Shown: positions 9,165-18,598, counted from the first letter of the stretch. The stretch: 64,000 nt of DNA from Niastella sp. OAS944 (GCA_024809215.1 JANUBW010000005.1:124001-188000), one strand, 5' to 3'. The notes: generated by a model from the sequence alone, not told the origin. Made by a program: numbers and translations.

Positions 9165-10862
9165 TTATTTCTTCTCAATAATATAATTCCCCAGTACCAG
9201 CACATCGAGCCCCGTAGTGAAAAAACATCGAATGGCATCATACGGCGATTCTACAATGGGTTCGCCCATTACATTAAAACTTGTATTGAGTATTACAGGA
9301 ACACCGCTTAGTTTTTCAAACTCTTTCAACAGGTTATGAAACCTGCTATTCGTTTCCTTATGAATTGTTTGTAAACGGGCCGTTCCATCAACATGCGTAA
9401 TGGCCGGCACTATATCGCGTTTGTCGGGCAATACATTACATACCTTCAACATAAAAGGATCAGCTACATGCTGCTCGAAATAGGTGGGAACATCTTCTAT
9501 GGGACAAGAGGGCGCAAACGGACGAAATGCTTCCCGGTGCTTTACCTCGGCATTTACTTTATCTTTCATGTGCTTGAGCGTTGGATTGGCCAGTATACTG
9601 CGATTGCCAAGCGAACGAGGCCCAATTTCCATAGCACCCTGAAACCAGCCTACTATTTGTCCATTATGAAGGATCTCGGCCGTGCGTTCCTCTACATTAT
9701 CATAATAGGTGGCCGACAGTTTGCAAATTTGAATCACGTTTTCAAAATCCTTGTTACTGTAACTGGTACCCACATAAGGGTCATTGTGTACAAACCCGCG
9801 CTTGTTCTTTAGGATACAATTGTACACATAATAAGCTGCGCCAAGTGCCGTGCCATTATCACCGGCTGCCGGCATCAGGTAAATGTCTTTAAAACCACTT
9901 TCCCTAACAATGCGTCCGTTGGCTACACTGTTAAGTGCAACCCCGCCAGAAATGACCAGGTAATCCTCGCCTGTTCTTTTATGTAGCCCGCGGGCCAGCT
10001 TAAGCATACATTCTTCCAAATGAAACTGAAAGGCAGCTGCTACATCCAGGTGATGCTGTTCAAATTTGGCTCGTTTATCTTTATTGCGGGGCGCCCCAAA
10101 GGCTTCAACGAATTTTGAACTATACCGTATGGGCGAATAATACTGGTACCGGAAATAACTAAGATCTACACCTATTGAAAGATCGTCATTGATCCAAAAG
10201 ATTTGGGATACTGTTTTATAAAATTTCAGCGGGTCGCCTAACGGCGCGAGCCCCATTGTTTTTCCCTCATCGTAGTTGGGTATGAAACCGCAGTATTGGG
10301 TGGCAGCTTCATATACCGAGCCCAGGGACATTGGAAAGTGATCCTGTCTGAAAAAAGTATAATCAATACCTTTTGCCTGGCCCATAAAGGTGGTTGCCCA
10401 TTCGCCCGATCCGTCAACAGACAGCAGGGCGGCGCTTTCGTATGGTGAGATCAAATAAGTGCCTACTACATGTGAAAGATGATGGGGTACATAATGAATA
10501 GTCGGTTTGCGGCCTTCCTTAAAAAAACTGCTATACCAGTTGGCGAAACGCTTACGCTTTAAATATAAACGTAGCACTACTTCCTGCCTAAGGAATTCAC
10601 GGCTATGCAGCAGGTTCTTTATGCTGTAAAAAAACTTTTTACCCAAACCCAGTTTGGGGTCAATAGACACAGCAACATGATCTATGTCGGCCGGCTTTAG
10701 CCCTGCAACCTCCATACATTTTTCAATGGCATGAATGGGAAATTCGGTAGAGTGTTTTTTGCGGGTTATCCGTTCTTCCTCAATGGCAACAACCAGGTTT
10801 CCGTTTGAAATAATACATGCCGTAGAGTCGTGATAATAAAAGTTGATCCCAAGAATGTTCAT
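9165..10862 (-). CDS. NodU/CmcH-family carbamoyltransferase
   Basis: The product is 565 residues, the usual size for this family. The N-terminal Kae1-like ATPase half has GINFYYHDSTACII at the start, the metal-binding YVPHHLSHVVGTY near residue 128, and SVDGSGEWATT. The C-terminal carbamoyl-adenylate/carbamoyltransferase half has GPRSLGNRSILANP and LNTSFNVMGEPIV. Family members move a carbamoyl group from carbamoyl phosphate, through a carbamoyl adenylate, to a hydroxyl on an antibiotic, Nod factor or sugar. The acceptor here is unknown. The nearby MBOAT/SGNH acyltransferase pair suggests a common theme of glycan or polymer decoration, although a tRNA lies between and the strands are opposite. 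Confidence 0.92.
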   Translation of the reverse strand: MNILGINFYYHDSTACIISNGNLVVAIEEERITRKKHSTEFPIHAIEKCMEVAGLKPADIDHVAVSIDPKLGLGKKFFYSIKNLLHSREFLRQEVVLRLYLKRKRFANWYSSFFKEGRKPTIHYVPHHLSHVVGTYLISPYESAALLSVDGSGEWATTFMGQAKGIDYTFFRQDHFPMSLGSVYEAATQYCGFIPNYDEGKTMGLAPLGDPLKFYKTVSQIFWINDDLSIGVDLSYFRYQYYSPIRYSSKFVEAFGAPRNKDKRAKFEQHHLDVAAAFQFHLEECMLKLARGLHKRTGEDYLVISGGVALNSVANGRIVRESGFKDIYLMPAAGDNGTALGAAYYVYNCILKNKRGFVHNDPYVGTSYSNKDFENVIQICKLSATYYDNVEERTAEILHNGQIVGWFQGAMEIGPRSLGNRSILANPTLKHMKDKVNAEVKHREAFRPFAPSCPIEDVPTYFEQHVADPFMLKVCNVLPDKRDIVPAITHVDGTARLQTIHKETNSRFHNLLKEFEKLSGVPVILNTSFNVMGEPIVESPYDAIRCFFTTGLDVLVLGNYIIEKK

Positions 10863-11378
10863 AAGCTCTTAGTTTATGTAGATGTATTAATCCCAAGCCA
10901 ATACTTTTCCAATATTTAGTTACCTAGATATTGACTATTTACCATAAATATTATAATTGAGAATTAGGGGACAGATCGATAATGGACTTTTTACGCAGTG
11001 ACTACAAATGAAGCTCACAGGAAGATGGAGAATACTAAGTTAAGAAAGTAAATATACATTTTAAAAATTTCTTGTCTAAAATGGAAAGTAATAAGTAAGA
11101 ATAACTGTAAGTGATTCGGGTATGTGATACTTACAAATTGGATTGATGTAGCAACAGTAAGTAATGAAATAATGCTGATCAATGTTAAGCTGAAAAAAAA
11201 TTGATTGTTATATTAAATTGTTTTGTACCTTAATGTAAGAATTCAATCTTCAAGTTTCCATCCCATATATCCGGTTAAACTAACGGTAGGTCCGTCTTCT
11301 TACAAAACACCCGATCTAATGACTTTTTAATGTAACAATAATAATAAGATCCGTAGAGATATACATAATCTTATAACA
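10863..11378. other. 516-bp AT-rich intergenic region
   Basis: There is no open reading frame of note on either strand. The stretch is clearly richer in A/T than the flanking genes and holds several short A and T runs. I see no strong dyad, no terminator for either neighbour and no full Bacteroidota promoter. It should contain the promoters of the carbamoyltransferase (minus) and the tRNA (plus), but I could not place either with confidence. Confidence 0.6.
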
Positions 11379-11449
11379 GGTTCTGTGGCTGAGTGGTTAG
11401 GCGAAGGTCCGCAAGACCTTTTACAGTAGTTCGAATCTACTCAGAATCT
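11379..11449 (+). tRNA. tRNA-Cys (anticodon GCA) with C33, atypical
   Basis: A 71-nt cloverleaf without encoded CCA. The acceptor stem GGTTCTG/CAGAATC has one G-T pair. The D stem is GCT/GGC with a wobble, where GCC would be normal. The anticodon stem AAGGT/ACCTT is perfect, and the T arm AGTAG/CTACT with loop TTCGAAT is perfect. The anticodon GCA is at 11411-11413. The anticodon loop reads CCGCAAG, so the near-universal U33 is C, and C32/G38 could pair and tighten the loop. All other stems are intact. It may be functional or the start of decay, and whether it is the only tRNA-Cys is unknown. An intrinsic terminator follows immediately. Confidence 0.85.
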
Positions 11450-11450
11450 C

Positions 11451-11480
11451 AAAAAAGGATCGCGCAAGCGGTCCTTTTTT
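11451..11480 (+). terminator. Intrinsic terminator of tRNA-Cys
   Basis: The stem GGATCGC/GCGGTCC has one G-T pair and is closed by a GCAA (GNRA) loop. It is extended by an A-run/T-run pair and ends in six T. It begins 1 nt after the mature tRNA and ends 11 bp before the ATG of the MBOAT gene. Confidence 0.85.
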
Positions 11481-11491
11481 ATTGTCGTTAA

Positions 11492-12973
11492 ATGCCAAAA
11501 CTTAATGCCGTGCTGTTTAATTCCCTTGCATTTCTTGTTTTTCTTCCGGTTGTGTTTTGCTTATACTGGTTTATTTTTAATAAGCGCCTGCGCTGGCAAA
11601 ATAGCCTGTTGCTAATTGCCAGTTATTTCTTTTACGGTTGGTGGAGCTGGAAGTTTATGGGGTTACTGGCCTTAAGCACATTTCTCGATTACGTGTACGG
11701 TTTTTCTGTAGCTTCTGCAAACCGCAAAAAAGCACGCCTTTTTTTATGGCTAAGCATTATCAATAATCTTGGTATACTTGCCTTATTCAAGTATTACAAC
11801 TTTTTTGTACAGCAATTTCAACAAGGCTTCGAATTGTTGGGATTACACATTCACCCCGTTATACTTGAGATCGGTTTGCCAATCGGTATTTCTTTCTACA
11901 CATTCCATGGCATGTCGTATGTATTTGATATTTACAGAGGAAAAATAAAACCCATTTCCAATTTTGTAGACTATGCCGTGTTTGTTTCCTTTTTCCCGTT
12001 ACTGGTAGCCGGGCCTATTGAACGGGCAACGCACCTGCTGCCACAAATACAGCAAAAGCGCATCTTTAGTTATACGCAGGCCGCCCAGGGATGCCGCTTA
12101 ATAGTATGGGGTATGTTTAAGAAGGTAGTAATTGCCGACAGTCTGGCGGTTGTAGCCGACCAGATCTTTAACAATTACCACCAGTATAACGGTATTACCC
12201 TTGTACTTGGGGCCATCGCTTTTTCGTTTCAGATCTATGGCGACTTTAGCGGGTACTCAGACATAGCCCTGGGTACTGCCAAATTATTTGGATTTGAACT
12301 GTTAAGCAATTTCCGGTTCCCCTACTTTTCAAGAGATATAGCCGAGTTTTGGCGAAGATGGCATATTTCACTGTCCTCCTGGTTTAGAGACTACCTGTAT
12401 GTTCCACTGGGTGGTTCAAAACAGGGCAAGGGTAAAGCGGTCAGAAATACCTTTATCATATTCCTGGTAAGCGGTTTTTGGCATGGTGCCAGCTGGAATT
12501 TTATTGCCTGGGGTTTTATTCATGCCTGTGGGTTTTTGCCCCTGTTACTATTAAACCGAAACCGTAAACATGTTAATGAAGTGGTGGCAGAAGACAGGGC
12601 ATTGCCCAATAGTAAAGAACTACTGCAAATGCTTGCTACATTTAGCTTTGTAACCTTTGCCTGGATCTTCTTCAGGATCCACGATCTGGGCGATGCTATT
12701 AGTTACACAAAGAACATTTTTACAAACTTTTACCATTGGGGTGAAGCGGTTCCCTTTCTGTTCATCTTCTATTATATTTTACCACTGTTAGCGTTTGACT
12801 GGTTGTTCAGAAGAAATGAAAGGGACCTGAAAGTTAAGGTAGCCAATAGAAATGTACTGATGGCCGTTGGTTCAAGAATAGTACAGTATACCATATTTAC
12901 GCTTACCACCTTGTTCCTGCTGAATGCCATCATTCAAAAAGACAATGTTTCATTTATTTATTTTCAGTTCTGA
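11492..12973 (+). CDS. MBOAT-family O-acyltransferase (AlgI-like)
   Basis: The product is 493 residues with about ten to twelve membrane segments. The family landmarks are LVAGPIERATHLLPQI, SGYSDIALGTAKLFG, AEFWRRWHISLSSWFRDYLY and the catalytic-His region VSGFWHGASWNFIAWG. AlgI-like MBOAT proteins pass acetyl groups across the inner membrane for O-acetylation of exported polysaccharide. The next gene encodes an SGNH-like partner in a TGATG overlap, the normal two-component arrangement. The start is uncertain: ATG at 11492 lies only 11 bp after the tRNA terminator, while a GTG at 11510 would give the more typical VLFNSLAF start. Confidence 0.92.
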   Translation: MPKLNAVLFNSLAFLVFLPVVFCLYWFIFNKRLRWQNSLLLIASYFFYGWWSWKFMGLLALSTFLDYVYGFSVASANRKKARLFLWLSIINNLGILALFKYYNFFVQQFQQGFELLGLHIHPVILEIGLPIGISFYTFHGMSYVFDIYRGKIKPISNFVDYAVFVSFFPLLVAGPIERATHLLPQIQQKRIFSYTQAAQGCRLIVWGMFKKVVIADSLAVVADQIFNNYHQYNGITLVLGAIAFSFQIYGDFSGYSDIALGTAKLFGFELLSNFRFPYFSRDIAEFWRRWHISLSSWFRDYLYVPLGGSKQGKGKAVRNTFIIFLVSGFWHGASWNFIAWGFIHACGFLPLLLLNRNRKHVNEVVAEDRALPNSKELLQMLATFSFVTFAWIFFRIHDLGDAISYTKNIFTNFYHWGEAVPFLFIFYYILPLLAFDWLFRRNERDLKVKVANRNVLMAVGSRIVQYTIFTLTTLFLLNAIIQKDNVSFIYFQF

Positions 12974-13863
12974 TGCTAAAGTTTATTTTTAAAATAGGTC
13001 AATTGTCCATTGTTCCGGCACTGGTGCTTGTTTTATTGGGGCTCAGGCAGGAACAGGACCGCGTAGTTACTTTAAAAAGAAAGTTATTTGAGCAGTATAA
13101 AGAAAGTGTACAATGCCTTATAACAGGCACCAGCCATACATTAAATGGAATAAACCCCACATTGCTTCCGGTAAAAGCATTAAATATTGCAGAAGAAAGT
13201 AAAGCGGTAGAAATAGATATTGAAATAATAGAGAAAAACCTGCACCAGCTTCCGAATTTAAGATATGTGATCATTCCGGTCGATTACATCACCTTCTATT
13301 TTACGGGCAAGCGGGAAGGATCGGCAGCCAAGCTTTACCATCACTGGAATTTGAAACACGGGTTTATAAATACTTATTCCATCAAGCGATACCATGTCTT
13401 TACCTGTGGGTTCCGGCTCAATGAATGTAATACAGACGACCAGCGTGATACCATTATGGGTTACAGGCCCGAATTTAAGGACCTTTCAAAAGCGTCGGCC
13501 GATTACAGGCTACATAAATATCAGCGAAAAATAATCGACTGGAACGAACACTGGATCGATACCAGCTGTGCCCCCATGATCTATAAGAGAATGGTGAATT
13601 TTATTTCCATGCTTCAGCAAAAGGGTATTCAAACCATACTGGTTACCATGCCGGTTTGTAAGCCGTTTTACGGCTGTCTCGATCCCATATTACTCAATAA
13701 GAACAAACAGTTCATCGATAACATTCTCCGTGCTACAAAAGCTAAATACATAGACCTTCAAATCAACAAAGTGTTTGAGGCCGATAGCTTGTTTTTCGAC
13801 ATCGATCATTTAAACGACAAAGGCGCCGCTATTGCCACGGGAATTATCGGGGATGCGTTTTAA
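12973..13863 (+). CDS. SGNH-hydrolase-like acyltransferase partner of the MBOAT protein
   Basis: The product is 296 residues with an N-terminal membrane anchor (about 5-25) and a periplasmic body. A block-I-like motif ITGTSHTLNG puts the likely nucleophile at Ser54 (GTSH in place of GDSx). Near the C-terminus FFDIDHLNDKG supplies the Asp276/His279 of a block-V DxxH. Such proteins (AlgJ/AlgX, DltD-like) receive the acyl group delivered by the MBOAT partner and transfer it to a polymer in the periplasm. The ATG overlaps the stop of the MBOAT gene by 1 nt, so translation is coupled. The polymer and acyl group are unknown. Its end overlaps the convergent next gene by 4 bp. Confidence 0.75.
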   Translation: MLKFIFKIGQLSIVPALVLVLLGLRQEQDRVVTLKRKLFEQYKESVQCLITGTSHTLNGINPTLLPVKALNIAEESKAVEIDIEIIEKNLHQLPNLRYVIIPVDYITFYFTGKREGSAAKLYHHWNLKHGFINTYSIKRYHVFTCGFRLNECNTDDQRDTIMGYRPEFKDLSKASADYRLHKYQRKIIDWNEHWIDTSCAPMIYKRMVNFISMLQQKGIQTILVTMPVCKPFYGCLDPILLNKNKQFIDNILRATKAKYIDLQINKVFEADSLFFDIDHLNDKGAAIATGIIGDAF

Positions 13864-14936
13864 AACTTCTCTACCCCATTTACATTCATTTTTATTGCAG
13901 TTAACTTGTCTACCGGTCCGGTAATAAATAAGGTTTTATTATTGGGGCCGCCAAATACATTGTTGGTGGCGCCGTCGCCTGTGGGCACGTTGAATATTTT
14001 AATGCCTTTTGAATTGAAAGCGGTCACTCCATATGAGTTACTGATATAAATATTCCCACGCTCATCCATCGACATCCCATCGCCGCCCATATCTGCAAAC
14101 TTCCGCATATTGGCAAGGGTTCCATTGGGTTTTATATCAAACACCCAGGTACCTGCCGTATTGATATCGGGCGCCCATTTATTTACATACAGCTTTTTAC
14201 CATCGGGAGTTCCCACAACCCCGTTTGGCCAGCCATCGGCATCCCAGCCCATAGCCTCTGTTGTAACCCGTACTAAAGTGTGGCTGCCGGCAGCCAGATA
14301 GTATACATATCCACCTTTGCCGGTTGGGGCTTGTTGCGAATGCGTAGGAGGCCATTCCTGCTGGCGCGGATCGCCGGCATCCCAATAACCTCTTGGAAAT
14401 ATGGGGTCGGTGATATACATGCCGCCATTTTTAGGATTGATCCATACGTCATTGGGGCCATTCAATAATTTGCCTTTGTAATTATTTACCAGAACGGTGT
14501 GGCTTCCGTTCGGCGCTATTTTCCATAATTCGCCATGCATATCGGCGCAGGTTATGAGATTCCCGTTTTTATCAAATGCCATTCCGTTCGAGCGGCCTGT
14601 ACCCGTTAAAAATGTGGTGATCTTTCCGTTGTTGGCCGCCCATTTATAGATCTTGTCGTTGGGTTGATCTGTAAAAAATATATTACCTTTTTTATCAACG
14701 GCCGGGCCTTCGGTAAAACTAAAACCTTCGCCCAGTATTTTCAATTTTGCGTTTGGCGCAAGCAAACAGGTGGGGTCATAAATGCTCGTATCTGTGCTGC
14801 CCCGGCGGGCTGCGGCACCGGTTTCTTCACTTACTTCTTTAGTAATTGGAGCATCTTTTATTTTATTTTTTGAACATGCATAAAATGCAAAGGAGCATAG
14901 CGCTCCCGTTAGGAGTAGTACTACCTTTTTTTTCAT
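13860..14936 (-). CDS. SMP-30/gluconolactonase-type beta-propeller lipoprotein
   Basis: The product is 358 residues from the ATG at 14936; a TTG three codons earlier is less likely because the signal peptide begins at MKKKVV. The lipobox is at Cys21 (FYACSK). The body has the six-bladed SMP-30 pattern: LGEGFSFTEGPAVDKKGNIF, GRSNGMAFDKNGNLI, LNGPNDVWINPKNGGMYITD and later DGMSMDERGNIYIS. Family members are calcium-dependent lactonases or sugar-related hydrolases. The Glu in FTEGPA and the Asn/Asp in GPNDVW match the metal site. The substrate is unknown. Another secreted propeller gene lies upstream on the same strand. Confidence 0.88.
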   Translation of the reverse strand: MKKKVVLLLTGALCSFAFYACSKNKIKDAPITKEVSEETGAAARRGSTDTSIYDPTCLLAPNAKLKILGEGFSFTEGPAVDKKGNIFFTDQPNDKIYKWAANNGKITTFLTGTGRSNGMAFDKNGNLITCADMHGELWKIAPNGSHTVLVNNYKGKLLNGPNDVWINPKNGGMYITDPIFPRGYWDAGDPRQQEWPPTHSQQAPTGKGGYVYYLAAGSHTLVRVTTEAMGWDADGWPNGVVGTPDGKKLYVNKWAPDINTAGTWVFDIKPNGTLANMRKFADMGGDGMSMDERGNIYISNSYGVTAFNSKGIKIFNVPTGDGATNNVFGGPNNKTLFITGPVDKLTAIKMNVNGVEKF

Positions 14937-15030
14937 AGCAGGCAATTTTATACAAGCTACTGTAACCTGCTGTGAATAACTTCCAATAAAAAACTATGAA
15001 GAATAATGAACAAGCCAAAACTGCTTTTAC

Positions 15031-16008
15031 TTACTGTAACGCCCAGGCCAGTCCGTCGGGTGTTTTGCCTACATCTATGCGGGTAATTATTTCAAATGTT
15101 CTTAAATTTACCACCGCCACATAATTGTCGGGTGAGCAGGCTACAAAGGCACGGCTATTGTCAGTGTCAATCAGCAATCCGGCAGCGCCGGCACCCACTT
15201 TAACCCGTTTTAATTCCTTACGTTCTTTTACATCATAGATGAACAGTTCACCGGTGCGCAGGCTGCTTATCAATGCCAGTTTCCCATCATAGGTAATTCG
15301 CAGGCGATTGGCGCCTATAGCTTTTGCCTCAAGTGTTTGTATAACCGTTTTGGACGTTGTATCAATTATATAAATGGAACCGTTCTCTGCTGCTACAGCC
15401 CAAATTTCTTTACCATCGGGCGAAAGGTCAAAGCCCTCTACTCCCCTGCTTGTTGATACAACTGTTTGCGCCCATTCCGTACTCCCTTTACTTAAAAGGC
15501 TAACTGTGCCACCCACGGTATTGGTAGCATATAAATGCTGGCCGTCTTTTGTTACTTCCACCATATGGGTCCTGTTCTGCCCGGTGCCCATTGCCCAGTC
15601 AACCTTCTTTAGTGTGGGATCGTACCTGCCTACAGCTTTGGACCCTTCTGCCGAAAACCACAATTTACCATTGGCAAATGCAAGCCCATGCGGGCCCATT
15701 AATGGACTGGTATCAATACTATCGATTGTTTTTTGTGCTACGAGGTCAATTACATTCAACACATGAAAACGGCCGCCGCCTGTGTTTGACACATAGGCTG
15801 TTTTTCCATCGGTTGAAGCAATTACTTCGTGCGGGTCGGCGCCTACCGGCATTTTTGCAATCACCTTTAACGATACGGGATCAACAACAGCTAACGTATG
15901 ATCACCTTTGGAAAGCGCCAGTAACTTACGCGTTTGCGCCTGTATAGTAGTGGCTGCAGTTAATAGTGTCACTGAACAAAGAACCATTACATATATACCT
16001 TTCTTCAT
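15031..16008 (-). CDS. Secreted YncE-like seven-bladed beta-propeller protein
   Basis: The product is 325 residues with a signal peptide ending near IQAQ (about residue 25). The rest consists of repeated strands of the YncE/PQQ-dependent type, such as LLALSKGDHTLAVVDPVSLK, MPVGADPHEVIASTDGKTAY and VGAGAAGLLIDTDNSRAFVA. These proteins are periplasmic or secreted and usually have no proven enzymatic role. It lies 94 bp upstream of the SMP-30-like gene on the same strand and may be cotranscribed. No terminator was seen between them. Confidence 0.87.
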   Translation of the reverse strand: MKKGIYVMVLCSVTLLTAATTIQAQTRKLLALSKGDHTLAVVDPVSLKVIAKMPVGADPHEVIASTDGKTAYVSNTGGGRFHVLNVIDLVAQKTIDSIDTSPLMGPHGLAFANGKLWFSAEGSKAVGRYDPTLKKVDWAMGTGQNRTHMVEVTKDGQHLYATNTVGGTVSLLSKGSTEWAQTVVSTSRGVEGFDLSPDGKEIWAVAAENGSIYIIDTTSKTVIQTLEAKAIGANRLRITYDGKLALISSLRTGELFIYDVKERKELKRVKVGAGAAGLLIDTDNSRAFVACSPDNYVAVVNLRTFEIITRIDVGKTPDGLAWALQ

Positions 16009-16357
16009 TTGAATGCTTTTACCTTAACCAATATACTTATAAATCCTTTATGGAGACCAAATAGTATTATATAAAAAGTACAAGGCCAATCGTTATAGCC
16101 AATGGCCTGGTAAAAAAGATTTCAGAAAAGGGTGAAAAAACGGTGGTGCTTTCTACTTAAATTAAATAGCTTGCCATCGTATCTCCAGTACCAAACGATT
16201 CTCTTACTACTGCACTAGAATAAGCATATCCGAAATTTGCCATTATGGAACTTCGTATGTACCTACATAACTGAACTACCCTATTTGTGCTATTGGCCGG
16301 CAGCAACTGCCCAGTTATATTCGTTTACCATTTTCACTAACGGTTAATAACTGTCTG
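16009..16357. other. 349-bp divergent intergenic region
   Basis: It separates the propeller gene (minus) from the sigma-54 activator (plus). No coding potential, clear dyad, sigma-54 element of GG-N10-GC type or complete Bacteroidota promoter was found by eye. Confidence 0.6.
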
Positions 16358-17740
16358 ATGGAAAAAAGTGTCGTGCACTTAATATATGCGGGGGAAGAAG
16401 GCTGTCCTTTATTTGCCCCTATTCAAAAAAAGCTGGATGAAGATGGCGTTGTTTTTACCCGGCAGCCAGAAGCGGCCGGCGTTGCCATTGTAGTATGGAG
16501 CGATAAATTATCAGTAGAAACGGTAATGGAGTACATGCAACCACTTACTGTGTTTGATATAAAAATTGTTCTGCTAACTATCAACAAAACGCTTTCGGAT
16601 GCAGTAAAATGGCAATTGAAGCAGGCGGGCGCCCACGAAATGCTGGAATGGAACAAGAGTGAAGATGTGTTGTTACACTTAAAAGCCAGGTTGAAACGCT
16701 GGGCGCAGGTGGAAGCATTGCTGTCACAGGACCTTATACGTAATAATTTAATTGGAACAAGTTATACGTGGAAGCGCTTTTTAAGAAAGGTGGTTGAAAC
16801 GGCTTTTTTTACCAACAACAGTGTACTTCTTATAGGTGAGTCGGGCACAGGTAAAGAAATGACCGCCCGCCTGATACATGAACTTGACCAGCGGAAAGAA
16901 AAAGGTAAACTGGTGTTAATGGATTGTACTACCATCGTTCCCGAATTATCGGGTAGTGAGTTTTACGGCCATGAAAAGGGCGCCTTTACCAATGCCGTAC
17001 AGGCCCGGGACGGCGCTTTTGAAATGGCCGATACCGGCACCTTGTTCCTCGACGAACTGGGTGAATTGCCATTGACCATGCAGGCCGGATTGTTACGTGT
17101 AATTCAGGAAGGTATGTATAAGCGTGTAGGCAGTAATACCTGGCGTAAAACCAACTTCAGGCTGGTATGTGCTACCAACCGTAACGTGAAAGAAGAAATT
17201 AACCTTGGCAGTTTTAGAAAAGACCTGTATTTCAGGATAGCGGCTTCGGTATTTGTTATACCGCCCCTGCGCAACAGAAGGGAAGATATACCCGAACTGG
17301 TAAGAGCATTTCTGCGTAAGGAGTTAAATGCCATTGTTGCGCCGGAAATGGATGGCGCCATTATGAATTATTTGGTACATCGTGATTACCAGGGAAACAT
17401 TCGTGAGTTAAAGCAACTGGTGAGCCAGATCGTTATGCGCTATGCAGGCCAGGGTTTTATTACCATTGGTGATATGCCGGAAGAAGAATGCCCGTCGCCG
17501 CAGCAATTACAGGGCTTTACAGCTTCTTCGAACAACAGCCTGCATCAGTCTATCAGGCTGGCCATTGCCAGCGGCAAAGATCTGATGCGAATAAAAAATG
17601 ATATAGCCCATTTGGCTATGGAAGTTGCCCTGGAAGATTGTGACGGCAATCTTAAACTGGCCGCCCGTAAGCTGAATGTGGAGGTTCGAACATTGCAGTA
17701 TATCCGAAAAAAGAATAACGAAGTAATTAATGACTTATAA
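16358..17740 (+). CDS. Sigma-54-interacting AAA+ regulator with variant GAFTNA loop
   Basis: The product is 460 residues. Residues 1-120 are receiver-like, but I do not see a convincing phospho-acceptor pocket. The AAA+ domain (about 130-365) has Walker A GESGTGKE (160-167), Walker B LFLDELGE (about 229-236) and arginine residues in LRNRREDIPELV. The sigma-54 contact loop reads GAFTNA at 208-213 instead of GAFTGA. A Fis-like HTH ends the protein (DCDGNLKLAARKLNVEVRTL). It should activate sigma-54 promoters. It converges on, and overlaps by 14 bp, the last gene of the minus-strand unknown cluster, so it may control that cluster, though this is inference. Confidence 0.88.
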   Translation: MEKSVVHLIYAGEEGCPLFAPIQKKLDEDGVVFTRQPEAAGVAIVVWSDKLSVETVMEYMQPLTVFDIKIVLLTINKTLSDAVKWQLKQAGAHEMLEWNKSEDVLLHLKARLKRWAQVEALLSQDLIRNNLIGTSYTWKRFLRKVVETAFFTNNSVLLIGESGTGKEMTARLIHELDQRKEKGKLVLMDCTTIVPELSGSEFYGHEKGAFTNAVQARDGAFEMADTGTLFLDELGELPLTMQAGLLRVIQEGMYKRVGSNTWRKTNFRLVCATNRNVKEEINLGSFRKDLYFRIAASVFVIPPLRNRREDIPELVRAFLRKELNAIVAPEMDGAIMNYLVHRDYQGNIRELKQLVSQIVMRYAGQGFITIGDMPEEECPSPQQLQGFTASSNNSLHQSIRLAIASGKDLMRIKNDIAHLAMEVALEDCDGNLKLAARKLNVEVRTLQYIRKKNNEVINDL

Positions 17741-18560
17741 GCCAGGGATCTTTATATTCATCCTGTACAGGTAACAACTCTCTTTTGATGGCCGGCTTTA
17801 TGGCTGGTGTTTTTTCAAATGCTTTGTTACGCGCCTTACACGTTAACCGAAGAAAATTAGCAGCGAGCATCAGTTGCAGATCTTTCGTATTGGTGGTAAG
17901 TGCAAAGATCTTTTGCAATTCTACTGCAGGATGCAGCCAGGGGCCATCGGTGCCAAAGAGTATTTTACGGGCGCCTGCACGCTTGTAGGCCATGGCCAGC
18001 AGATCGAACCGGCGAACCCCCGACGTGTCGGTATAAATATTAGTATGCCGCTCAAGCATTGGAATAAAAGCAATTTGCGCCCGCCAGTCGTCGGCAAAAC
18101 TCGACAGGTGTGGAATTATAAAATTAACGTCGGGATATTCTGTGGCCAGCAACTCTATCATCGATACTTCCCCTACTACATCGTATAATACAGGCAGTGA
18201 GAACATGCGGGCTACGTCGCAAATTTCGCGACTGATGCGCGCATCGTGCCGGTGCACTTTTATGCCACAAAACCCGTATTGCAAAACGGCTTTGCGTACC
18301 ATGTCGTATACCCGGCCCCGATCGTGAATGGCATGTACAAAAGCAAAACCATAAAAGCGTTGTGGGTTTTTGTTTACAATGGCAGCCACGGCCGCATTGG
18401 CCTGGGCATAATCGGAATGAAAAGCAGCAAACAGGTTGGTGCGTTGTATACAAGCGGCTGCCGACCATTTTAGAAATTGTGTCAATGATGCCTGCGTATC
18501 CCAGGGCCCTGTAAGCCCATCGCCCTTACCGGCATGACAATGTGCATCTATGATAAGCAT
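17727..18560 (-). CDS. Amidohydrolase-family metal-dependent hydrolase (amidohydrolase_2 type)
   Basis: The product is 277 residues. It starts MLIIDAHCHAG, giving the HxH metal pair (His7, His9). Further ligands are the likely His in FCGIKVHRHD, His in FIIPHLSSF and the late Asp in ILFGTDGPW. This order fits the TIM-barrel amidohydrolase_2/decarboxylase-like group. It has no signal peptide and is probably cytoplasmic. It is the most distal gene of the seven-gene minus-strand cluster, 75 bp after the toxin-like gene; that gap holds a heptamer array. Its basic, Pro/Lys-rich tail (about 245-277) is unlike the core family. The substrate is unknown. Confidence 0.82.
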   Translation of the reverse strand: MLIIDAHCHAGKGDGLTGPWDTQASLTQFLKWSAAACIQRTNLFAAFHSDYAQANAAVAAIVNKNPQRFYGFAFVHAIHDRGRVYDMVRKAVLQYGFCGIKVHRHDARISREICDVARMFSLPVLYDVVGEVSMIELLATEYPDVNFIIPHLSSFADDWRAQIAFIPMLERHTNIYTDTSGVRRFDLLAMAYKRAGARKILFGTDGPWLHPAVELQKIFALTTNTKDLQLMLAANFLRLTCKARNKAFEKTPAIKPAIKRELLPVQDEYKDPWLISH

Positions 18561-18598
18561 AAATACAATTTCTGATTTTGAGATTTTATATTTTTTAT

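Noticed and set aside
16271..16357. Possible sigma-54 promoter near TTGGCCGGCAGCAACTGC
   Set aside because: The GG to GC spacing is 12, not 10, so it does not fit the -24/-12 pattern.
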